Assembly (NCBI RefSeq): GCF_013697085.1
Contig: NZ_JACEFT010000002.1
Coordinates: 1 to 64,000, forward strand
Direction of reading: 5' to 3'
Length of the DNA: 64,000 nucleotides
Source: Billgrantia kenyensis
Lineage (GTDB): Bacteria; Pseudomonadota; Gammaproteobacteria; Pseudomonadales; Halomonadaceae
Position numbers and translations under genes: made by a program. Shown piece by piece: positions 1-5,545 of the stretch. How positions within the stretch are numbered: position 1 is the stretch's first letter; each line of letters starts with the position of its first letter. The notes beneath the pieces were generated by a model. That model worked only from the letters and a program-made list of their open reading frames with translations, was not told the origin of the DNA and made no database searches.

Positions 1-217
1 TGAGGTGGCGATAGCAATGAGGCATGGCAACACGATACCTGATGGGTCAGGTGTTGCACTTGGTCATTGAGACCGCCAACCAAAGAAACATTGATCTATC
101 TCCACCTGGCTTGACAGTTATAATCGTAATCTACTGATTAAAATGAAAGCGCGTTTTTCAGACTTGGTGCTATCAAGCGGGATGCGATGAGTCTTGCATC
201 CTGCAGACATTTGCTGA

Positions 218-1711
218 TTATGGTTTCAAAATCCAAGATGTAACTGTATTATCTTCGCCTTTCGGTTCATCTTCCATGCTATTGCTTTCATTAGTGATAT
301 GGCCGCCTCCTGAAATGGAGATAGTCTTTCCTCTTATTGCTCCTCTTTTTGTACTGGAGCCGGTTATTTTGATGTTGGAGTATGGGGCATAAAAATTCCC
401 GGTAACATGAGTGCCATCAGATATTTCAAATGTACTTTGGCCTGCCGTGTCTCGGCTAGTTGAATAAATCGAAAAAGTCGGCTTTCCATTCGTGGTAAGA
501 GGAGTATCGAGCATGTCAAGAGAAGTATGCATATAGGTTTTACCTGAAACGATAATCGTTAATGTGCTGCCCTCCTCTATCATAAGACTCCCATGACCAC
601 CCTCACCTAGACTGAGATCACCATCAACAAAAAGCAAGTAATCGTTATTTCCAGTAACCCTTATAGAGCCATTATGATCATTAAAATCTCCTGTTCTAAT
701 GATGTGAAACGAAATGTCATCCATTCCTTCTATGCCTGAAACTGGGCTCACGTCCACTGCATCTGCTAAAATTTCAGTCTCACCATTTGCCAAATTTTCT
801 ACAGAAACACCTCTGTGGTCAATAATTCCATTGACCCTTGGCCATGATCCAATTCTAACATCTCTTGACATCGCTTCAGAAGTTAAATTGTTTACTCTTT
901 GATAAATATCATCGACCCTTAGCGGATCACATGAAGAGTTAGGGCTGGAAAGATCATGGTTGTAATCAATGTTATTTTCATAGTTTTCCACATATTCCAT
1001 TTTCCCACTGTCCCATATCCACCAGTCAGGATATATAACCGCACCATGCGCTCTAGCATTGTCTGGTGGAACTCCACCGCCGGATATTGTTATGTCCCCA
1101 CCAGACACCACTCCACCAGTGATTGTTGTACTTCCTGTCAGGCTCACCCCTTCACAGCCGTGTACAGGCTCATGAGGTGTATAACCATTGCTATTTGTTA
1201 GTCCAACGGCGACTAGGCTCCCTTCGGAGAGCGCGCCCCCCCCGTCTACAACTGCTCCTATCGAGAGTATGTACCTCCCGCTTTCCAAACCACACAACCC
1301 ATTAGTCACATTCATATGACACGCAACACCCACATTTCCTTGGGTACTGATCTGGTATTTCTGGCAGTCTGTTAAGTTGTTTTTACTAATCTGTTCGAAA
1401 TCAACCCATCTGGGGCAGTCGATAAATTCATCGCTAGAGAAGCTAGTTTCAAACCTGTTGTTATCAACAATGAAATTCAACATTTTTGAAGCAGCAGACT
1501 CTGAGTTCATTTCAGACTGCGCCTGAAGTCTGTAATTTCCTGCCAGACGTTCGCTGGTTAGAGAAATATTAAATGCTGAAAAGCCTAGCGCTAATGTAAT
1601 AGTTAGTAGTGAAAGCACCACAATTAATGCAGCGCCTTTTTGATGCTTTGTGATTTTTATAGTATGGTGGTGATCCATCAAAATCAGTTCATTTACCATC
1701 TTTGGCTTCAT
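218..1711 (-). CDS. PilX-like type IV pilus assembly protein
   Basis: A 497-aa protein whose start is supported by AAGGA five bases before the ATG. Residues 24-50 carry the PilX N-terminal signature: a basic HQKG followed by one long hydrophobic helix (GAALIVVLSLLTITLALGF). The rest is Gly/Ser/Thr-rich with repeated short beta-type runs such as ITISGGG, as in the extracellular part of PilX proteins that carry a DUF7305-type beta domain. Minor pilins of this kind are thought to prime or decorate type IV pili. The gene is clearly more AT-rich than the backbone and stands alone: no pilV or pilW lies upstream, where antitoxin-like genes sit instead. A pilY1 or pilE gene could follow beyond the left edge. 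The family call is fairly secure; the exact role is inferred. Confidence 0.75.
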   Translation of the reverse strand: MKPKMVNELILMDHHHTIKITKHQKGAALIVVLSLLTITLALGFSAFNISLTSERLAGNYRLQAQSEMNSESAASKMLNFIVDNNRFETSFSSDEFIDCPRWVDFEQISKNNLTDCQKYQISTQGNVGVACHMNVTNGLCGLESGRYILSIGAVVDGGGALSEGSLVAVGLTNSNGYTPHEPVHGCEGVSLTGSTTITGGVVSGGDITISGGGVPPDNARAHGAVIYPDWWIWDSGKMEYVENYENNIDYNHDLSSPNSSCDPLRVDDIYQRVNNLTSEAMSRDVRIGSWPRVNGIIDHRGVSVENLANGETEILADAVDVSPVSGIEGMDDISFHIIRTGDFNDHNGSIRVTGNNDYLLFVDGDLSLGEGGHGSLMIEEGSTLTIIVSGKTYMHTSLDMLDTPLTTNGKPTFSIYSTSRDTAGQSTFEISDGTHVTGNFYAPYSNIKITGSSTKRGAIRGKTISISGGGHITNESNSMEDEPKGEDNTVTSWILKP

Positions 1712-1887
1712 CGTGATCCTTCCCTAGCCTGCTGGAGCGACGCTTCCTTCCAGGCTACCTTTTTTTTACAAAAATTCACAGAGTGATAGATTTTTCATTC
1801 TAGCCCCTCTCTCACATAAATTCGGTTCTTCTTGGTGGCGCTGTGTACTGCCACCCTTGGCCGGGACATCTACTTGGCTCACTATGT

Positions 1888-1909
1888 AAAGAAAACCAAG
1901 GTTTTCTTT
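1888..1909. terminator. AT-rich perfect inverted repeat, probable terminator
   Basis: Ten-base arms (AAAGAAAACC / GGTTTTCTTT) separated by AA, 11 bases past the stop codon of the minus-strand gene ending at 1920. On the minus strand the stem ends in a T-rich arm, as in a rho-independent terminator. A related but imperfect sequence occurs at 3212-3228. Confidence 0.5.
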
Positions 1910-1919
1910 CGTGCATCCG

Positions 1920-2132
1920 CTAGCCGGCTGGGCCTGCTTCCAGTGACCGCAGATAGCGCAGTAGATCGTTGGTGCGCCCAGCGCTCACCAGCTGCTCGGC
2001 GGTCTGGTAGTCAAAAACGTCAATTGGCTCGTTGTGGAACCAGGTGCGGGCTTGGTCCCTCGAGCCGCAAACCCACTCAGCGGCGTCCAGTACTGCCGCT
2101 GTGTCCTCCTCGATAGCGCTGGGTTCTGTCAT
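1920..2132 (-). CDS. DUF2384 (Xre/MbcA/ParS toxin-binding) domain protein, domain only
   Basis: A 70-aa protein. The ATG at 2132 is chosen because AGGAG lies six bases upstream; longer in-frame starts lack such a site. The sequence is almost only the toxin-binding domain of Xre/MbcA/ParS antitoxins: an N-terminal helix (VLDAAEWVCG), an A-x-x-W-F segment, then the characteristic TAEQLVSAGR and LLRYLRSLEAG helices. Full antitoxins of this family have an N-terminal helix-turn-helix and neutralise a RES-domain toxin encoded next door. This one lacks the helix-turn-helix, and no RES gene is present in the window. It may act as an anti-toxin against a toxin encoded elsewhere, or be a remnant. Confidence 0.7.
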   Translation of the reverse strand: MTEPSAIEEDTAAVLDAAEWVCGSRDQARTWFHNEPIDVFDYQTAEQLVSAGRTNDLLRYLRSLEAGPAG

Positions 2133-2186
2133 GGGATACTCCTGGATTGAGAAGCTCATGGAGCTCACACCTAACCTGGGTACGGC

Positions 2187-2336
2187 CACCGGCAGGCTTC
2201 GGCTGATGGACACAGCCCCGAAACGGCTATCACCGCACTGGCTGTCGCGCAGGAGCTTTGGGAGGTTCAGAAAAGCCTAGGTGACGGACGGCAGGTCAAG
2301 TTCGATCGTCGCCCTGACCTCACAACGGGGGGTGGC
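2187..2336 (+). pseudogene. Degenerate second copy of the 141-aa unknown protein at 4632
   Basis: The frame is open from 2175 to 2504 without a plausible start. Residues encoded at 2226-2294 (ALAVAQELWEVQKSLGDGR) match the 141-aa protein at 4632-5057 (AMLAIAHELWEMQKTLGDGR) almost position for position. A following FDRRPD resembles that protein's C-terminal FHDRRPD. The rest does not align by eye, so it is read as a truncated or deleted relic. It accounts for most of the gap between the two minus-strand DUF2384 genes. Confidence 0.5.
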
Positions 2337-2429
2337 CATCACGGCTTGGCCCCTCCAGAGGATGCCGAACAAAGCGTAAGCGCCTATCGTCGATGGCCTG
2401 GCGAGGGTCAAGGTCAGGCGGGAGAAGGG

Positions 2430-2840
2430 CTACAGCCTTACCCGACCTTCATCACCGATGACCGTCGGGCGCTCCATGTTCACGCGCAGCCACGTCTCGC
2501 GTAGCGTACCAATGTCGCCGGTAGCGATGACTTCCAGCGGTGACCGACCATCGAAGCCTTCGTTGTAATTGGCCATTCTCATGAAACCATACAGGTTCTC
2601 GGGATTATCGAAGATCACACGGAGCGCTGCGTGGATGTTCAGCACGTAGCTGATGCGGGTGAGCTGGTCTTCATCCAAAGACACCTGCCATTTTGAATCG
2701 TGCCGCTGGGCACGCACATAGGTCTCAGGTGAGACACGCAAGATGGCTGTACCTTGCTCAACGGTGGCATCCCACTTATCTAAGATCGTGACGGCGACCC
2801 GTAGTCCCGTGGTGGCCTTGTCTTGGTTCAGCATCTCCAT
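2430..2840 (-). CDS. MbcA/Xre-type antitoxin-like protein with DUF2384 domain
   Basis: 136 aa from the ATG at 2840, which shares one base with the stop of the upstream gene (TGATG), indicating translational coupling; a GTG at 2858 is an alternative. Residues 15-75 fit the N-terminal half of MbcA-type antitoxins (ILDKWDATVEQGTAILRVSPETY, then DEDQLTRISYVLNIHAALRVIF given here in parts). Residues 85-120 fit the toxin-binding half: NENLYGF-type helix, then GRSPLEVIATGDIGTLRETW. This is the most complete antitoxin of the cluster. A RES toxin gene is normally adjacent, but downstream there are only about 300 bases of relic sequence and another DUF2384 gene. Antitoxin fold likely; partner unknown. 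Confidence 0.7.
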   Translation of the reverse strand: MEMLNQDKATTGLRVAVTILDKWDATVEQGTAILRVSPETYVRAQRHDSKWQVSLDEDQLTRISYVLNIHAALRVIFDNPENLYGFMRMANYNEGFDGRSPLEVIATGDIGTLRETWLRVNMERPTVIGDEGRVRL

Positions 2841-3043
2841 CACACGACCCCGCCCCACTCAAGAGCCCGAAGGATGCGTTTGACTTGCTTGGCTCCAGGC
2901 TCTGTACCACAGAGCATGATTGGCGGATGACCTCCTAGCGCCTCATTGGGCCGAGTCAGCCAAGTGATAGCCTTGTCCCTTTCCTCAAAGGTTTCTTCAG
3001 CGAGGCGGACTACGGACTGGGTCGTCACTGATGTCTCAACCAT
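2840..3043 (-). CDS. DUF2384 toxin-binding domain protein (first gene of a coupled pair)
   Basis: A 67-aa protein starting at an ATG six bases after GGAGG. After a short N-terminus, residues 15-67 are a textbook Xre/MbcA/ParS toxin-binding domain: helix with ERDKAITWL, then RPNEALGGHPPIML, then TEPGAKQVKRIL and a terminal glycine-rich turn. There is no room for a DNA-binding domain. Its stop overlaps the start of the next DUF2384 gene, so the two are probably made as a pair; the downstream partner supplies the putative helix-turn-helix half. This arrangement resembles a split or duplicated antitoxin rather than an antitoxin-toxin operon. Confidence 0.75.
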   Translation of the reverse strand: MVETSVTTQSVVRLAEETFEERDKAITWLTRPNEALGGHPPIMLCGTEPGAKQVKRILRALEWGGVV

Positions 3044-3062
3044 GGTGCGCCTCCGGTAATTG

Positions 3063-3084
3063 ACCTCTACCGACGATTAGAGGT
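3063..3084. promoter_or_regulatory. Inverted repeat upstream of the coupled DUF2384 pair
   Basis: ACCTCTA and TAGAGGT arms around eight bases, 20 bases upstream of the ATG at 3043. Antitoxins of this family usually repress their own promoter through such palindromes, so it is a candidate operator. No binding evidence is available. Confidence 0.4.
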
Positions 3085-3193
3085 TGCTGTACTCAGTATG
3101 ACACCTGACGGCCCTCGGCGACTCGGAACAGCAGACTTTCCGGCCGGGCCTACTCGGGGAAATTTGTCACAGCCCCTCTGGCATGGCCACTGA

Positions 3194-3213
3194 CTTGAGA
3201 TCATGATGTCAAG
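3194..3213. promoter_or_regulatory. Near-perfect 20-bp palindrome upstream of the frameshifted DUF2384 gene
   Basis: CTTGAGATCA followed directly by TGATGTCAAG: the two halves are reverse complements at 9 of 10 positions. It lies 37 bases before the ATG at 3250 and is a candidate autoregulatory operator. Confidence 0.4.
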
Positions 3214-3249
3214 AAAACCAGCGTTTTTCATTGATCAATGGAGGCGGTA

Positions 3250-3487
3250 ATGACCAGGCGAAGCGATACGCCGCATGAGAGGCTGCCAATGCCTGAAACC
3301 GTTGATCCAGAGGAGCACCATGCGGTCGCTGTCTGGCGGGCGGCTATCGGGTTGTTTGAGGGGGATCGCGCAGCGGCGGATCGCTGTTGTGGGGCTTGGA
3401 GGGAAGCGCCCCGTCGACGTGATGCGCGCAGACCCTCAGCAGGTGCTGGACCTGATAGGCAGGATCGAGCATGGAGTTCATACCTGA
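3250..3487 (+). pseudogene. Frameshifted DUF2384 antitoxin-domain gene
   Basis: The ATG at 3250 follows GGAGG by five bases. The first frame encodes a typical DUF2384 first half (HHAVAVWRAAIGLFEGDRAAADR) up to about 3385. The second half of the domain (GLGGKRPVDVM, then VLDLIGRIEHG) continues in the next frame from about 3398 to a TGA at 3485-3487. Only seven bases separate the two matching halves, where family members have several more residues. The simplest reading is a small deletion that also broke the frame. A sequencing error is possible, but the missing residues argue for a real lesion. Confidence 0.65.
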
Positions 3488-3539
3488 CCTGACATCCGTT
3501 GAGGGCGTGGCTGAGAGTGGTGGGTGACAAGGGGGCACG

Positions 3540-3710
3540 ATGACAGGAGCAAGTGAAGAACAGGCGCCCAGGGCTGCCGATAGCGGCCCTCTGGAGCGCT
3601 TAAGGGCTTCGGTGAGCGAGTACATCGCACCGTTCGAGCCGGTGGGCATCGAGGACTGGGAGGCGCTGAACCTTGAGGATGACTCGGACACGTCGGGAGG
3701 TAGCGCATGA
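3540..3710 (+). CDS. Small 56-aa protein coupled to the resolvase gene
   Basis: ATG at 3540 preceded by an AGGGGG stretch; the TGA overlaps the resolvase ATG (ATGA), so the two are translationally coupled. The product is acidic (ends in LNLEDDSDTSGGSA) with one amphipathic stretch around ERLRASVSEYIAPF. No family is recognised. Position and size suggest an accessory or antitoxin-like peptide, but that is only inference from context. Confidence 0.5.
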   Translation: MTGASEEQAPRAADSGPLERLRASVSEYIAPFEPVGIEDWEALNLEDDSDTSGGSA

Positions 3711-4213
3711 TCATCGGCTACGCCCGCGTCAGTACCCAGGACCAGAATCCCCAATTGCAGCGTGATGCCCTCGAGGAGGCTGGCTGCGAGCAGGTTTTCG
3801 AGGAGCGTGTCACTGGCACCAAGCGAGAACGCCCCGAACTGCAGGCCTGCCTGCGAGCCCTGCGTGACGGCGACACCCTGGTGGTGTGGAAGCTCGATCG
3901 GTTGGCTCGCTCGCTCAAGGACCTGGTAGAGCTGATCCATGAGCTGAACGAGCGCGGTGTGGGCTTCCGGTCCCTCACCGAGGCGATCGATACCACAAGC
4001 GCCGGCGGCAAGCTGGTGTTCCACATCTTCGGGGCACTGGCGGAGTTCGAGCATAGCCTGATCCGGGAGCGGACCCTGGAGCGTGAAGGCCTAGCCAAGG
4101 CTGCAAACCATCCTAAGCTCGAGCAGTTGCTGGCAGAGTGCGATCCTGACGCGCCCGAGCTGGAAGAGCTGCGATCATGGCAGGATGCGCCGTCTGTGGG
4201 GCGAGAAGTCTAG
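3707..4213 (+). CDS. Serine resolvase catalytic domain fused to a MazE-type antitoxin tail
   Basis: 168 aa; GGAGG lies six bases before the ATG. Residues 1-125 are a resolvase/invertase catalytic domain: GYARVSTQDQN with the nucleophilic Ser, the VWKLDRLARS motif, and the E-helix FGALAEFEHSLIRERT. The usual GxKGGRPxKL linker and helix-turn-helix (about 50 residues) are absent. Residues 135-168 instead read KLEQLLAECDPDAP, then WQDAPSVGREV, closely resembling the toxin-binding C-terminus of MazE/ChpS antitoxins (ordinary form: LEELLAQCDPSAP, then W-x-x-x-P-x-VGRE). The protein should keep recombinase chemistry but not sequence-specific DNA binding, and could instead bind a MazF-like toxin. No mazF is nearby. 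The resolvase part is certain; the antitoxin tail is by pattern. Confidence 0.8.
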   Translation: MIIGYARVSTQDQNPQLQRDALEEAGCEQVFEERVTGTKRERPELQACLRALRDGDTLVVWKLDRLARSLKDLVELIHELNERGVGFRSLTEAIDTTSAGGKLVFHIFGALAEFEHSLIRERTLEREGLAKAANHPKLEQLLAECDPDAPELEELRSWQDAPSVGREV

Positions 4214-4221
4214 GGGCTGCT

Positions 4222-4265
4222 TTTCTATGGATTCCACGGCGCAGTTTCTATGGATTCCACGGCGC
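4222..4265. repeat. Two copies of a 21-bp direct repeat
   Basis: TTTCTATGGATTCCACGGCGC occurs at 4222-4242 and again at 4245-4265, two bases apart. It lies between the resolvase chimaera and the putative end of an IS3-type element, so it may be a duplicated terminal or target sequence. Confidence 0.7.
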
Positions 4266-4411
4266 TGAATCGCCCCGAGTTTCGTGGTCACCTCCAGGTC
4301 TTATACTGAAGGCACCCAGGAGGTCCCATGAGCCGTCAACGAAACACGGAAGAATTCAAGGTCGAAGCCATCAAGCAAATGACCGAACGTGGCCACCCCG
4401 TCGCTGAGGTG
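4266..4411 (+). mobile_element. Left-end remnant of an IS3-family element
   Basis: The sequence starting TGAATCGCCCCGAG and the short leader up to AGGAGGTCCC ATG resemble the left end of IS3-group elements. The first 27 or so codons from 4328 encode the start of a typical OrfA (MSRQRNTEEFKVEAIKQ, then TERGHPVAEV). The rest of OrfA, OrfB and the right end are absent; the reading frame runs into a DUF2384 domain. Confidence 0.55.
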
Positions 4412-4600
4412 CTCGATGCTCAGGCTGTGCTGGATTACGCCGCTAAAGTGTTCGAGGATGCCGACATCGCTCGCGAGTGGCTGCACTGCGAGGCGCCGGC
4501 GCTATCTGACTCGCGGCCCTTGGATCTGCTCGGTTCATCTAGAGGGCGACAGGCGATACGCGAGGCATTGGGAAAAATCGAATGCGGCGAATTCTCATGA
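4328..4600 (+). CDS. IS3 OrfA N-terminus fused in frame to a DUF2384 antitoxin domain
   Basis: 90 aa with a strong AGGAGG Shine-Dalgarno. Residues 1-28 are the start of an IS3-family OrfA, including the first helix of its helix-turn-helix. From residue 32 to the end the protein is a complete Xre/MbcA/ParS toxin-binding domain: AVLDYAAKVFEDADIAREWL, then RPLDLLGSSRGRQAIREAL and KIECGEFS. The junction is in frame and the DUF2384 half looks undamaged, so the gene may have captured the transposase promoter and start. Whether the OrfA piece folds or binds DNA is unknown. The 141-aa gene follows 31 bases later in the same direction. Confidence 0.75.
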   Translation: MSRQRNTEEFKVEAIKQMTERGHPVAEVLDAQAVLDYAAKVFEDADIAREWLHCEAPALSDSRPLDLLGSSRGRQAIREALGKIECGEFS

Positions 4601-4631
4601 CGCTGAATAGCAAATAGCTTAGGAGTATCTG

Positions 4632-5057
4632 ATGGTTGTCTTCTCCGATCATGACATCCAGATCCTAGTTGATGATCTCAATGATCATGCCTCTTTGTTG
4701 CAAGAGCACGGCTTACGGCTGGAAGCTGTGGATCCTAATGCGTCTCGTGCCATGCTCGCTATTGCACATGAACTCTGGGAAATGCAAAAGACGTTGGGTG
4801 ATGGTCGACGCACGCTGCGTCAAGCACCACGCGAAGAAGGTGAGCCAAACGTCAAAGTGCACCATACATCAACAGGGCCGCCTTATGTGCGGATTCGAGA
4901 CATCCCGGAAATGTATCAGGATGACTTCATGCGCTATTTACGTGGCGCAGCCATGCCTGTCGTTGATGGTGAGACGGGGCCGGTCGCTTTCGAAGTTGAC
5001 TGGCTGGACTGGTTTCACGATCGCCGGCCTGACCGCGGTCCCGGTCGCGCTCGGTGA
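4632..5057 (+). CDS. Protein of unknown function (141 aa)
   Basis: ATG preceded by AGGAG at six bases. The N-terminal half is helical and acidic (DDLNDHASLLQEHG, then AMLAIAHELWEMQKTLGDGR); the C-terminal half contains YVRIRDIPEMYQDDF and an aromatic-rich VDWLDWFHDRRPDRG. No signal peptide or membrane segment is seen, and no family is recognised. It follows the OrfA-DUF2384 fusion closely and may be co-transcribed. A decayed second copy sits next to another DUF2384 gene at 2187-2336, so the two gene types may travel together. Confidence 0.6.
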   Translation: MVVFSDHDIQILVDDLNDHASLLQEHGLRLEAVDPNASRAMLAIAHELWEMQKTLGDGRRTLRQAPREEGEPNVKVHHTSTGPPYVRIRDIPEMYQDDFMRYLRGAAMPVVDGETGPVAFEVDWLDWFHDRRPDRGPGRAR

Positions 5058-5071
5058 TGGTTAGCTGCTAT

Positions 5072-5178
5072 CTGTGACCAAAAATGAGTCCAATTTTGGC
5101 CACCTGTCATTTAGCAATGACAGATTTAATTCTTCAGCAACTCATCATGGCCACACTATGGTCACAGAATGGTCACAG
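5072..5178. repeat. Three copies of TGGTCACAG beside the tRNA gene
   Basis: One inverted copy at 5072-5080 and two direct copies at 5159-5167 and 5170-5178, just outside the tRNA-Arg 3' end. Short repeats in such positions can be integrase arm-type sites at the edge of a tRNA-integrated element. No integrase gene is in the window. Confidence 0.45.
5104..5134 (+). terminator. Possible terminator after the 141-aa gene
   Basis: CTGTCATT / AATGACAG eight-base stem with a four-base loop, followed by the AT-rich ATTTAATTCTT. It lies about 47 bases past the stop codon. The stem is modest. Confidence 0.4.
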
Positions 5179-5186
5179 AAATAAGA

Positions 5187-5215
5187 AAGGGCCTACGACA
5201 GTGTCGTAAGCCCTT
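5187..5215 (-). terminator. Terminator of tRNA-Arg
   Basis: Thirteen-base stem with one mismatch and a three-base loop, eight bases past the tRNA 3' end. On the minus strand it is followed by the T-rich TTCTTATTTC. It fits a rho-independent terminator for the tRNA transcript. Confidence 0.7.
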
Positions 5216-5222
5216 GAAATCA

Positions 5223-5299
5223 TGGCGCGCCCGGCAGGATTCGAACCTGCGACCTTTGGCTTCGGAGGCCAACACTCTATCCAACTGAGCTACGGGCGC
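5223..5299 (-). tRNA. tRNA-Arg (anticodon CCG)
   Basis: A 77-base cloverleaf on the minus strand. Acceptor GCGCCCG pairs with CGGGCGC, the D-arm is GCTC/GAGT, the anticodon stem TTGGC/GCCAA encloses CTCCGAA (anticodon CCG), the T-arm is GCAGG-TTCGAAT-CCTGC, and CCA is encoded. Its 3' end borders the accessory region at 1-5220, consistent with tRNA-targeted integration. Its 5' end is duplicated at 5461-5483. Confidence 0.97.
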
Positions 5300-5483
5300 T
5301 TTGGGTGGTTTACGCTAGCCTCTTTGGCTTCCGCCTACCGGCAGCGCGTTGCGCTGCACAACACTCCCCTTCGGCTTCGCCTACGGGTCCGGCCCGGTGC
5401 GCTGCATAGCACCGGTCGCTTCGCCGGGCAGAAGCTGCGCTTCTGCTAATCCGGCTACGCCCAACTGAGCTACGGGCGCTTTG
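5281..5483. repeat. 23-bp direct repeat of the tRNA-Arg 5' end flanking a 157-bp hairpin-rich insert
   Basis: CCAACTGAGCTACGGGCGCTTTG occupies 5281-5303 (inside and just before the intact tRNA) and 5461-5483. The 157 bases between contain several compact inverted repeats, for example GCAGCGC/GCGCTGC, GGTGC-type and GCAGAAG/CTTCTGC arms. It is either a small insertion that duplicated 23 bases or the remains of a second tandem tRNA whose 3' part was replaced. No gene is seen between 5300 and 5545. Confidence 0.75.
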
Positions 5484-5545
5484 CTTGCTGAGAAGCGGCC
5501 AACATCGTAACCGTCACCGCCCTGGCTGTCCAGCCCGGGCGGTGC

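Noticed and set aside
1..217. A gene start at the left edge
   Set aside because: Frames on both strands are short; a 14-codon minus-strand frame with a ribosome-like site ends at once. Only a small ACCTGA/TCAGGT hairpin near 41-56 is seen.
1920..5060. A complete RES toxin-antitoxin module
   Set aside because: No frame in this stretch shows RES toxin motifs; only antitoxin-type domains and unknown proteins are present.
4266..5060. A complete IS3-family insertion sequence
   Set aside because: Only the left end and about 28 OrfA codons are recognisable; no OrfB or right end.
5281..5483. Classical attL/attR pair of a genomic island
   Set aside because: The repeat is the tRNA 5' end and encloses only 157 bases; islands normally duplicate the 3' end and lie on the other side.
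5461..5483. A second tRNA-Arg gene
   Set aside because: Only the first 20 bases match; no anticodon or T-arm can be folded from the following sequence.
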